Source of the DNA: Lachnospiraceae bacterium
Lineage (GTDB): Bacteria; Bacillota_A; Clostridia; Lachnospirales; Lachnospiraceae
NCBI GenBank assembly: GCA_017652545.1
Contig: JAGCAV010000494.1
Coordinates: 1 to 6,609, forward strand
DNA length: 6,609 nucleotides
Direction of reading: 5' to 3'
Position 1 is the stretch's first letter, and the number at the start of each line of letters is the position of its first letter. Made by a program: the position numbers and the translations under genes. Below are positions 1 to 6,547 of this stretch, piece after piece. Below the pieces are notes generated by a model. That model made no database searches, had not been told where the DNA came from, and saw nothing but the letters and a program-made list of their open reading frames with translations.

Positions 1-536
1 AGCCGCTCCATCTCCTCCAGAAAAACATGCCCCGTCTGCGTCAGGCCGTGGTCTGTGACAGGAACCCCCTGCCAGCCCTCTCCCGAATGGTCCGGAACGA
101 TGTTGGGAAACGCCAGCTCATTCTCATAATTCCAGGTCAGCGTCATCATGCGTACGCCCAGCCGGTAGAGGATCCGGAGAATACCCGGGTCACCCAGGCA
201 TATGCCCCCTTCCTCAGCGGTCAGCATGGCTCCGATCTTCCCGCTGCTTTTCAGCCTCCGGATATCCTCTGCCGATGTGACCTGCATCAGATCCTCCGGA
301 TTATCCTCAAGAAGCTGATAGAAGATGTCGATCAGCTCCATGCATGCGTGCAGCGGGTCTTCCCTGTCTTTCTCCAGATCCACATAGCAGGCGAAACACT
401 GCAGCAGATAGTTTCCCTCCTTCAGCTTCTGAAGATCGATCTGCAGAGAATTGCGTGAAAAACTGATCTCTCTTCCTTCCCTCTTCGCATTTTGCAGCTG
501 GTACAGCGTATCGCAGTGCAGATCCCAGGCTTTCAT
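1..536 (-). CDS. Membrane dipeptidase, peptidase family M19 (partial, C-terminal part beyond left edge)
   Basis: Zinc-dependent dipeptidase of the renal dipeptidase family (M19), which cleaves dipeptides, often with broad or D-residue tolerance at the C-terminal side. Only the first 178 codons are present, and the frame is open to the left edge; family members usually run to roughly 300-400 residues. Visible hallmarks: the HxD metal motif at residues 7-9 (DLHCDTLY), the metal-bridging glutamate in AEEGG (about residue 109), and the following MTLTWNYEN segment (131-139), equivalent to the LTHN-type strand of the family. The two later zinc histidines would lie beyond the edge. The ATG at 536 is favoured because HxD must sit near the N-terminus and AAGGAG (547-542) lies 5 bases upstream. 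No signal peptide is visible, so a cytoplasmic enzyme is likely despite the family name. It starts 20 bases after the kinase stop and is probably co-transcribed with it. Substrate is not predictable. Confidence 0.92.
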   Translation of the reverse strand, partial: MKAWDLHCDTLYQLQNAKREGREISFSRNSLQIDLQKLKEGNYLLQCFACYVDLEKDREDPLHACMELIDIFYQLLEDNPEDLMQVTSAEDIRRLKSSGKIGAMLTAEEGGICLGDPGILRILYRLGVRMMTLTWNYENELAFPNIVPDHSGEGWQGVPVTDHGLTQTGHVFLEEMER

Positions 537-556
537 CCTCTCTCCTTATCCTGCGA

Positions 557-2155
557 TCATTCCCAGTCCATTGCATCGATCGCGGCACTCTCGATCGACA
601 GTCCCTTCTTATACCGCTCGATAAAGGTCTCAAACCCTTCCACATCCGCCGGATCGGGCTGAATGGTAGAGCCGGCCATGCCTGAGAAGATCCTGTTCTC
701 CAGGTAATCTTCCAGCTTTTCGCCTTCCTTCTGATCGACCAGGTACGCCGCCAGAACAGCAATGCCCCAGGCTCCGCCTTCGCTGGCAGTATCCATGACT
801 GTCACCGGCGCGTTCACCGCGGCAGCCAGGTAAGCCTGGCCGACACCTTTTGTCTTGAAGAAGCCGCCATGTCCCATGATCCGGTCGACCTTGACGCCCT
901 CATCCTTCAGCAGGATATCCAGACCCATCTTAACGGCTCCGAGAGATGTGAACAGATTGACTCTCATCAGGTTCGCAAGGGTAAACCTGCTGTTGGCGGT
1001 GCGCAGAAGCGCCAGACGGCCCTCATTGAGCATGGTAATATTTTCGCCTGAATAATAGCCGTATGCCAGCAGACCGCCGCAGTCCTTTTCACCGGTCAGG
1101 GAATGATTGTACAGTTTTCCGTACAGCGTACCCAGATCAGCGTCAATGCCCATCAGGTCGCAGAATTCCTTAAACAGGGCAACCCAGGCATTCAGGTCGC
1201 TGGTACCGTTGTTGGCATGTGACATGGCAACCGGGAAACCGGAAGGCGTTGTCACCATGTCGATCTCACGGTACAGTTTTGAAAGCTGTTTTTCCAGCAC
1301 CAGCATGGCAAAAGTACTGGTTCCTGCCGAGACATTACCGGTCCTGACAGCCACGGAATTGGTGGCGACCATGCCGGTTCCCGCATCACCTTCCGGCGGG
1401 CAGAGGGGAATGCCTGCCTCCAGGTTCCCTGTCTCATCAAGGAAAGCCGCGCCTTCTTCGGTCAGGGTTCCCGCGTCTTCACCGGCAACAAGAACCTTCG
1501 GAAGAACGTCACGGGTCTTCCATGAATAGTTGTACCGGGAGATCAGCTCCTCGAACTTGTCCATCATGGTCTGGTCGTAATCCATCTTCTCCGAATCGAT
1601 CGGGAAGATACCGGATGCGTCTCCAACGCCGATGACCTTCCTGCCGGTCAGCTTCCAGTGGATATAGCCGGCAAGCGTGTTCACAAAATCAGCCTTCGCG
1701 ACATGCTCTTCCCCGTCCAGCATTCTCTGGTAGAGATGGGCAATGGTCCAGCGGAGCGGAACGTTGAACTGGAACAGCTCTGTCAGCGCATCGGCAGCCG
1801 GCTGGGTATTGGTGTTCCTCCAGGTCTGGAACGGTGCCAGCACATTGCCTTCCTTATCCAGCGCGATATAGCCGTGCATCATGGCTGATACGCCGATCGC
1901 GCCGTAGCGCTTCGGTGTCACACCGTACTCCTTCTCAACTGCTTCTCTCAGTGATGAATAGCAGCTGCGGATTCCCTGATGGATATCCTCAAAAGAATAG
2001 GTCCAGATGTTGTTGACCAGGGAATTCTCCCAGTCATGGAAACCGACTGCAAGCACCTCACCCTTAAAGTCAACGAGCACGGCTTTGATCCTTGTGGAGC
2101 CAAGCTCGATACCCAGAGCTGTCTTACCGTTAACGATCAGTTCTTTCTTCTCCAT
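557..2155 (-). CDS. FGGY-family carbohydrate kinase, probable ribulokinase/xylulokinase-type
   Basis: Cytoplasmic ATP-dependent sugar kinase of 532 residues with the two-domain FGGY fold. The N-terminal phosphate loop is GIELGSTRIKAVLVD (15-29), where Glu replaces the usual Asp of DxGT. A sugar-site region includes SAMMHGY (90-96) and TWRNT (111-115). The catalytic Asp is probably D257 in PPEGDAGTGM, followed by the second phosphate loop GNVSAGTS (273-280). The C-terminal FGGY/adenosine region is GHGGFFKTKGVGQ (428-440) and EGGAWGIAVLAA (459-470). Length and the ELGST variant fit a clostridial group variously annotated as xylulokinase, ribulokinase or AraK-like; my recollection is that relatives can sit beside araA/araD genes, but neither is visible here, so the pentulose substrate is inference. 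I chose ATG 2155 because GGGAGGA lies 5 bases upstream. The in-frame GTG at 2179 would put that ribosome site inside the gene. The 88-base spacer after recO shows no clear promoter or terminator. Confidence 0.93.
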   Translation of the reverse strand: MEKKELIVNGKTALGIELGSTRIKAVLVDFKGEVLAVGFHDWENSLVNNIWTYSFEDIHQGIRSCYSSLREAVEKEYGVTPKRYGAIGVSAMMHGYIALDKEGNVLAPFQTWRNTNTQPAADALTELFQFNVPLRWTIAHLYQRMLDGEEHVAKADFVNTLAGYIHWKLTGRKVIGVGDASGIFPIDSEKMDYDQTMMDKFEELISRYNYSWKTRDVLPKVLVAGEDAGTLTEEGAAFLDETGNLEAGIPLCPPEGDAGTGMVATNSVAVRTGNVSAGTSTFAMLVLEKQLSKLYREIDMVTTPSGFPVAMSHANNGTSDLNAWVALFKEFCDLMGIDADLGTLYGKLYNHSLTGEKDCGGLLAYGYYSGENITMLNEGRLALLRTANSRFTLANLMRVNLFTSLGAVKMGLDILLKDEGVKVDRIMGHGGFFKTKGVGQAYLAAAVNAPVTVMDTASEGGAWGIAVLAAYLVDQKEGEKLEDYLENRIFSGMAGSTIQPDPADVEGFETFIERYKKGLSIESAAIDAMDWE

Positions 2156-2160
2156 TTGTT

Positions 2161-2167
2161 TCCTCCC
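2161..2167 (-). promoter_or_regulatory. Ribosome binding site deciding the kinase start
   Basis: GGGAGGA on the minus strand, 5 bases before ATG 2155. Its strength and spacing decide for this ATG over the GTG at 2179. Confidence 0.8.
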
Positions 2168-2243
2168 GCGTAAATTCACTTCATCAGTTACAGCATCGTT
2201 TTTTACTTTTCATTCCGTATCCGGTTTTCAGTCTGATTCTCAA

Positions 2244-2903
2244 TTATGCCTGTACCATCATTTCCAGGATCTGAAGCGATTTCATCTTTGTATCGATTGT
2301 CCGCTCCCTGACATCCCTTATGACTGCTTTCATCTGCTCCAGCACTTCTTCTTTCACAGAAAAAGTATACAGCTTTTTGACCGGAGACGCCACAATAAAT
2401 TGCAAGGCATATGCAGCCGACTGCCCCAGGCGGGAATCCCGGATCGCTTCCGGCGGAAACTCACCGTTGATCACCATCAGTTTCGTCTCAAAAACACAAC
2501 GGACCAGCGCATCAGGAACTGCGGGGTTTTCCAGTGCCGTCAGGGAAGCATACAGAAGTGTCAGCATCTGTGACGCGTCCAGGTTCTCCCTTCCGTAATA
2601 GCCTGCCATCTCCATGAAATAGGATCCGTAACAGGAGCCGTCCAGGTCTTCCTTAAGACGCCTGAAATAGTTTGTGATCTGCGCGCCGGCAAGCGTATAT
2701 GCGGATCTGCCCGGAAACAGCGAGAACGTCCCTGCGTTGAAGGCTGATGTGGCTGAAAGGAGCGGGCTTGTCGGTTTCCTTGCCCCTCTTGCAAAGGCTG
2801 TGATCTTTCCTGCTTCCTTCGTCAGCAGGATCACCCGCCTGTCATATTCTCCGTACGGCACGCTCTGAAGCACCATGCCGGACATTCTGAATTCCTCGCT
2901 CAC
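2244..2903 (-). CDS. recO: DNA repair protein RecO, variant without the zinc-finger cysteines
   Basis: Recombination mediator that anneals single strands and, with RecR, helps load RecA onto SSB-coated DNA in RecF-pathway repair. The 219-residue protein has the N-terminal OB fold (about 1-80), with GMVLQSVPYGEYDRRVILLT (9-28), KITAFARGARKP (33-44) and a strand around AYTLAGAQITNYF (68-80). A helical C-terminal domain follows, with LVRCVFETKLMVINGEFP (133-150), LQFIVASPVKKLYTFSV (167-183) and a terminal KMKSLQIL (206-213). Firmicutes RecO is usually about 240-255 residues and carries a CxxC...CxxC finger after GEFP. Here GEFP is followed within about ten residues by LGQSAAYALQF, and the only cysteines are C91 and C136. 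The reading frame is continuous, so this looks like a clean loss, not a frameshift. The GTG start at 2903 is chosen because GGGAG (2915-2911) lies 7 bases upstream and it gives the eight-residue lead seen before GMVL in relatives. An alternative is ATG 2885. It begins 18 bases after the era stop. Confidence 0.93.
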   Translation of the reverse strand: MSEEFRMSGMVLQSVPYGEYDRRVILLTKEAGKITAFARGARKPTSPLLSATSAFNAGTFSLFPGRSAYTLAGAQITNYFRRLKEDLDGSCYGSYFMEMAGYYGRENLDASQMLTLLYASLTALENPAVPDALVRCVFETKLMVINGEFPPEAIRDSRLGQSAAYALQFIVASPVKKLYTFSVKEEVLEQMKAVIRDVRERTIDTKMKSLQILEMMVQA

Positions 2904-2910
2904 ATCATCA

Positions 2911-2915
2911 CTCCC
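2911..2915 (-). promoter_or_regulatory. Ribosome binding site supporting the recO GTG start
   Basis: GGGAG on the minus strand, 7 bases before GTG 2903, inside the 18-base era-recO spacer. The overlapping ATG at 2908 is out of frame and hits a stop at its third codon, so it is not a recO start. Confidence 0.6.
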
Positions 2916-2921
2916 GTTTAA

Positions 2922-3872
2922 CTACTGAATATCCTTCCTGTCATATCCGAAGTTTTTGATCATGTAATCCGAGTCACGCCAGTCCTTCTTGATCTTGACC
3001 CAGAGTTTCAGGTTGACAGGGCCTTCCATCAGCTGTTCCATATCACGGCGGGCCTGCGTGCCGATGCGCTTGAGCATCGAACCGCCCTTTCCGATGATCA
3101 TGCCCTTATGGGAATCCTTTTCACAGATAATGGTGGCCGCGATATCCCACATCCCGTCTTCCCTCTCCGTCATGGTATCGATCGCCACGGCGATCCCGTG
3201 CGGGATCTCCTCATCCAGGCAACGCAGTGCCTTCTCCCGGATGATCTCAGCTGCGATCTGGCGTCTGGGCTGATCTGTAATCGTATCCTCGTCATAAAAC
3301 GCCGGGCCGTACGGAAGGCACTTCATGATTGCGTCGATCACTTTGTCTACACCGTTTGAGCGCAGGGCACTCACGGCAATGATGTCCGCAAAGGGATACA
3401 GTTCGCTGTAAGACCTGCGGCATTCTTCCAGCTTTGCTGCCCGGGTTCCCTTGTCCAGCGTATCGATCTTGTTGATGATCAGAATAACGGGGGCTTTAAT
3501 CCCGGCCAGACGCCGGGCGATATACTGTTCTCCCTTTCCGATATAGGAAGTCGGCTCCACCAGCCACAGGATCACATCTACCTCGCGCAGGGTGCTTTCA
3601 GCCGCGCTGACCATGTATTCCCCGAGTTTGTTTTTGGCCTTGTGGATGCCCGGCGTATCCAGGAATACGATCTGGCCGCGCCTGTCGGTATAGACTGTCT
3701 GAATCCGGTTCCGCGTCGTCTGGGGTTTGCTGGACGTGATCGCAATCTTCTGCCCGATCAGGTGGTTCATCAGCGTTGACTTGCCCACATTGGGCCGGCC
3801 GATCAGTGTCGCGAATCCGGATTTGAAGCTATCCTGCTTCTCTCCTGAAGTCTCTGGTACATCATTGCGCAT
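2922..3872 (-). CDS. era: GTPase Era
   Basis: Essential GTPase that binds the 3' end of 16S rRNA and acts as a late checkpoint in 30S ribosome assembly, at the membrane or in the cytoplasm. The 316 residues contain all G motifs: G1 GRPNVGKST (25-33), G2 region QTTRNRI (51-57), G3 DTPG (72-75), G4 NKID (134-137) and G5 SAL (168-170). The C-terminal KH RNA-binding domain has HKGMIIGKGGSMLKRIG (255-271) and the usual LWVKIKKDWRD (290-300) close to the end. It is about 15 residues longer than the common 300 because of a polar N-terminal lead before FKSGFATLIG. ATG 3872 is the only plausible start: no other Met precedes G1, and a modest GGGGA (3883-3879) sits 6 bases upstream. recO follows after 18 bases, a conserved Firmicutes pairing. 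The usual ybeY/dgkA/cdd neighbours are not upstream here; an M16 peptidase is. Confidence 0.98.
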   Translation of the reverse strand: MRNDVPETSGEKQDSFKSGFATLIGRPNVGKSTLMNHLIGQKIAITSSKPQTTRNRIQTVYTDRRGQIVFLDTPGIHKAKNKLGEYMVSAAESTLREVDVILWLVEPTSYIGKGEQYIARRLAGIKAPVILIINKIDTLDKGTRAAKLEECRRSYSELYPFADIIAVSALRSNGVDKVIDAIMKCLPYGPAFYDEDTITDQPRRQIAAEIIREKALRCLDEEIPHGIAVAIDTMTEREDGMWDIAATIICEKDSHKGMIIGKGGSMLKRIGTQARRDMEQLMEGPVNLKLWVKIKKDWRDSDYMIKNFGYDRKDIQ

Positions 3873-3891
3873 AAGCTGTCCCCACTCTCCG

Positions 3892-3970
3892 CTCTGCGTG
3901 CAGCTTCACTCTGCATGCAGCTTCACTCTCAACTCTCCAAACTCCACTCTGCGTGCTGCTCCGCTCTGCA
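3892..3970. repeat. Degenerate 17-base tandem repeats between the peptidase gene and era
   Basis: Read on the plus strand, CTCTGCGTGCAGCTTCA (3892-3908) is followed directly by CTCTGCATGCAGCTTCA (3909-3925), differing at one base. A diverged stretch (3926-3946) follows, then CTCTGCGTGCTGCTCCG (3947-3963) and a partial CTCTGCA (3964-3970) reaching the peptidase stop codon. The first two copies contain near-palindromic CTGCGTGCAG (3894-3903) and CTGCATGCAG (3911-3920), which could pair into a 10-base stem with one mismatch and a 7-base loop. No T-run follows on the minus strand, so it is not a standard intrinsic terminator. It occupies most of the 98-base spacer before era and may affect readthrough or hold an era promoter, but no clear promoter boxes are seen. 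Confidence 0.8.
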
Positions 3971-6547
3971 TTACAGTTCCCTCAGCTCATCAAACATTCC
4001 GCCCTCTTCCCGAAGCCGGTCTTCGTTTCCGAGCACGCAGAACCGGTTCTGAGCCAGTACAGCTCTGGCAAGAGACGCGAGGCTTCGGATATCCTCTTCG
4101 CTGGCGGAAAGGACCTGATCCCTCTCCTTCTGGAGCTGATCAAAGCTCACTCCGCTCATCAGTGCCGTAAAAGATCTCGTTCCCTTTGCGGAAGGCGTGA
4201 GCGGTATATCCATGTCACTGACTGTACCGATCACGTACTTGGTCATGTCACGCTCCCCGACCTGGAACTGTTCCAGATACTCCGGAATACCCTCGAACAC
4301 ATCCATGGTGCGCTTCAGCTGGGGATCCCGGTAGGACAGCCAGACCGTATCTCCGTTCCGGTTAAAGGAACCGCTGCATCCGTAAGCCCCGCCGACAACA
4401 CGTACCTGGCTCCACAGGTATTCAAAGTTCATGATGGTACGAAGCACCTTAAGGGCTCCGGTATAGGCAAAACCTGCCTCTTTGAAATTGCCTGTCCTGG
4501 CCACATACTGAACTTTTGACGGCGTCAGAATGCCTTCATTCACATTTGAGAGGAACATGGCTGGATAATCAGCCAGGGCTTCTCTGGCCTGATCCGCGAC
4601 GTCCTCTGTTCCTGAAGCACAGGGACAAGCTGCAAAAGCGGGTTTGTCCGCTCCATTTTCCTGTCTGCAGGCACGGATCCTGCTGACCAGCTGCCCGGTC
4701 CGCTCCCTGATCTCCTCCAGCCGGCTTTTGTCACCTGTATAACTGACCACCAGGGACGTTCCGGTGAGCAGCGTATTCATGAGCCTGCAAAGCCTTGCCT
4801 TCAGTTCTTCCTTCTTCTCATCAAAATGCTCCGCGATCTCCCGGATCTCATCAAAATACCTGACGCCGGAAATACAGTCGTTGACATAGATGGAAGGCGA
4901 AAAACCTGCAGCCGAGCGGCTCATGGCAGTGCCGCTGCCGGACTCGCTCAGTCTCGTTCGCATGCGTGATACATCTTTCTGGAGGATCTCCAGCAGTCTC
5001 TTGTCACTGTCAAATTTAGAAGTCAGCAGGATCTCCCCGACCATGTCAAAGCAGTATTCGATCCTGTCATAGAGCGTCCGGATCTGCATGCCGAGCGCCA
5101 GCTTCATCTTATCATTCCGGTCCGGATCCACAAATGTGCTGATGCCTGCGGAAATGCCTCCTGTATTCAGGTTGATCTCATTAAAAAGATCTGTATATGT
5201 ATAATGTTCCGTATCAACGTATCCCAGAATGTTCCTGAGGATCCCGAAACAGGGCAGATCCTGCTGCGCCACCTTTGAGGCATCCAGCAGAATTTTAATG
5301 TAGGCGATTCCGTTGGTCGCATAGTCATGGTGGACCAGGCAGGCGCCTTCCAGACCCGTGACCTCGTTCCGGAAAGGCTCGGTCTCTTTTTTCAGATCTT
5401 CTCTTGTCAGCAGCGGGATCTTTTCAAGCTCTTCCGGGGTGGAAGGCGTTTCCTGGTATTCCCGCAGCGCTTTCGTCTCCCGTATGAGAAGGCGGATCTC
5501 CCTGTCGCTGAGCGAAGCTTTGTAAGCCGCCAGCTTTCCGGCTGTTTCAGCCTCCACTCTTGCCGTCATTCCCTTTTCGGGAGAGACGACCAGCAGGCTC
5601 ACATGGCGGTTCTCAAGGAAGTATTTCCTGATCAGCTCTTCGTAATATCCCGTTCCGATCTGCTCTTTCAGGAAAGAGAAGTCATCCAGCTGCCGCAGAT
5701 AATCAAATGGCGCATCATCATCATAGAGCCAGCTGTCATATACATCGATCCCGTACATTAGCCCCTTGGGATAGCTGCCGTAATCCGCTTCGCGGAACCT
5801 GAATTCCATGATATTGATCGCCGCTCTTAAGGCCTTCTGATCCACGCCTTCACGAACGATCTTTTCCAGCGTCTCCCTGATCAGGCTGAAGAAACGGTCG
5901 CGGTCCTCATCGTTCGCGTTCTTCGCGATCACGGAAAAGACCGGCTGCAGGGTCCCGCTGTCGTAGGAAGAAAGCACATCCATACCGATCCCCGCGTCAA
6001 GAAGCGCCTGTTTTAAAGGCGCACCCGGCATCCCGAGCAGCGCGTAATCAAGAACGGCAAATGCAGACGACAGCCTGGTGTCCAAGCTGGTGCCGATCAC
6101 GGCATTCCATGTCAGATAGGTATTGTTCCTTTCCTCCTCCTCGCTGCCGATCGGATAGCAGCTCTGAACCTGAGCCATCTGTTCAAACGGTTCCTGCATG
6201 CTGATCTGCGAATTGACATCCTTCACCGTGTATTCACAAAGATAGGCCCTGTCAAGCCAGTCCAGCCGCTCTTCAAAATCCATCTTCCCATACAGATAGA
6301 TATAGCTGTTGGACGGGTGATAGTATGTCCTGTGAAATTCCAGATAATCCTCATATTTCAGATCCGGGATGCACGCAGGGTCACCGCCGGACTCATGATG
6401 ATAAATCGTGTCCGGAAACAGTGAATTGAAAATCTCCCGTTCCACCACATCATCCGGAGAGGAAAAGGCTCCTTTCATCTCATTATAAAATAGGTCAAAA
6501 AAGACCGGATTGTCAATGTGCCGCTGTACACCTTTTAACACGAACAC
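3971..6547 (-). CDS. Insulinase-family (M16C, PreP/falcilysin-like) zinc metallopeptidase, 5'-truncated and probably inactive
   Basis: M16C enzymes enclose and degrade oligopeptides in a chamber built from two homologous halves. The 858-codon frame matches the family from FYNEMKGAFSS (20-30) onward: the first-half C-terminal domain around DYLEFHRTYYHPSNSYIYLYG (67-87), PGAPLKQALLDAGIG (174-188), the M16C-associated linker (about 315-395, with PSTPEELEKIPLL), the second half with NTGGISAGIS (461-470), and substrate-binding RVVGGAY (R716, Y722) as in PreP. Relatives are about 970 residues. About 160 N-terminal residues are missing, including the HxxEH motif that supplies two zinc ligands and the catalytic base; only the third ligand, E23 in NEMKG, remains. 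Residues 1-19 are not family-like, the GTG start at 6547 has no ribosome site, and an in-frame TAA lies at 6553-6551. No internal stop or frameshift is seen, so the loss is recent or the 5' part lies elsewhere. This could be a pseudogene, a rearranged allele or an assembly boundary. Confidence 0.88.
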   Translation of the reverse strand: MFVLKGVQRHIDNPVFFDLFYNEMKGAFSSPDDVVEREIFNSLFPDTIYHHESGGDPACIPDLKYEDYLEFHRTYYHPSNSYIYLYGKMDFEERLDWLDRAYLCEYTVKDVNSQISMQEPFEQMAQVQSCYPIGSEEEERNNTYLTWNAVIGTSLDTRLSSAFAVLDYALLGMPGAPLKQALLDAGIGMDVLSSYDSGTLQPVFSVIAKNANDEDRDRFFSLIRETLEKIVREGVDQKALRAAINIMEFRFREADYGSYPKGLMYGIDVYDSWLYDDDAPFDYLRQLDDFSFLKEQIGTGYYEELIRKYFLENRHVSLLVVSPEKGMTARVEAETAGKLAAYKASLSDREIRLLIRETKALREYQETPSTPEELEKIPLLTREDLKKETEPFRNEVTGLEGACLVHHDYATNGIAYIKILLDASKVAQQDLPCFGILRNILGYVDTEHYTYTDLFNEINLNTGGISAGISTFVDPDRNDKMKLALGMQIRTLYDRIEYCFDMVGEILLTSKFDSDKRLLEILQKDVSRMRTRLSESGSGTAMSRSAAGFSPSIYVNDCISGVRYFDEIREIAEHFDEKKEELKARLCRLMNTLLTGTSLVVSYTGDKSRLEEIRERTGQLVSRIRACRQENGADKPAFAACPCASGTEDVADQAREALADYPAMFLSNVNEGILTPSKVQYVARTGNFKEAGFAYTGALKVLRTIMNFEYLWSQVRVVGGAYGCSGSFNRNGDTVWLSYRDPQLKRTMDVFEGIPEYLEQFQVGERDMTKYVIGTVSDMDIPLTPSAKGTRSFTALMSGVSFDQLQKERDQVLSASEEDIRSLASLARAVLAQNRFCVLGNEDRLREEGGMFDELREL

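Noticed and set aside
307..762. Minus-strand 151-codon frame spanning the kinase 3' end and dipeptidase 5' end
   Set aside because: It overlaps both real genes in another frame, with arginine/serine-rich composition typical of a shadow frame.
2156..2179. GTG at 2179 as the kinase start, adding eight residues
   Set aside because: The strong GGGAGGA site would lie inside that reading frame and is ideally placed for ATG 2155.
2215..2235. TGAAAACCGGATAC upstream of the kinase as a catabolite-repression (cre) site
   Set aside because: Only the left half resembles cre; the central CG and right half do not match.
2214..2243. Minus-strand TTGAGA just after the recO stop as a -35 box for the kinase
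   Set aside because: TTGAGA is a good match, but the sequence 17-18 bases downstream (ATACGG/TACGGA) is a poor -10, so I do not call a promoter.
855..2573. Plus-strand open frames opposite the kinase and recO (up to 188 codons)
   Set aside because: They lie opposite well-conserved genes, lack recognisable domains, and are shadows of the coding strand.
3892..3970. Repeats as a CRISPR array or intrinsic terminator
   Set aside because: Units are adjacent with no unique spacers, and the possible hairpin is not followed by a T-run.
3953..5761. Plus-strand open frames opposite the M16 peptidase (up to 188 codons)
   Set aside because: No family resemblance, and the opposite strand is clearly a conserved peptidase.
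6478..6547. ATG 6478 or GTG 6541 as functional new starts of the truncated peptidase
   Set aside because: Neither has a ribosome-binding sequence at a workable distance, so translation from them is not supported.
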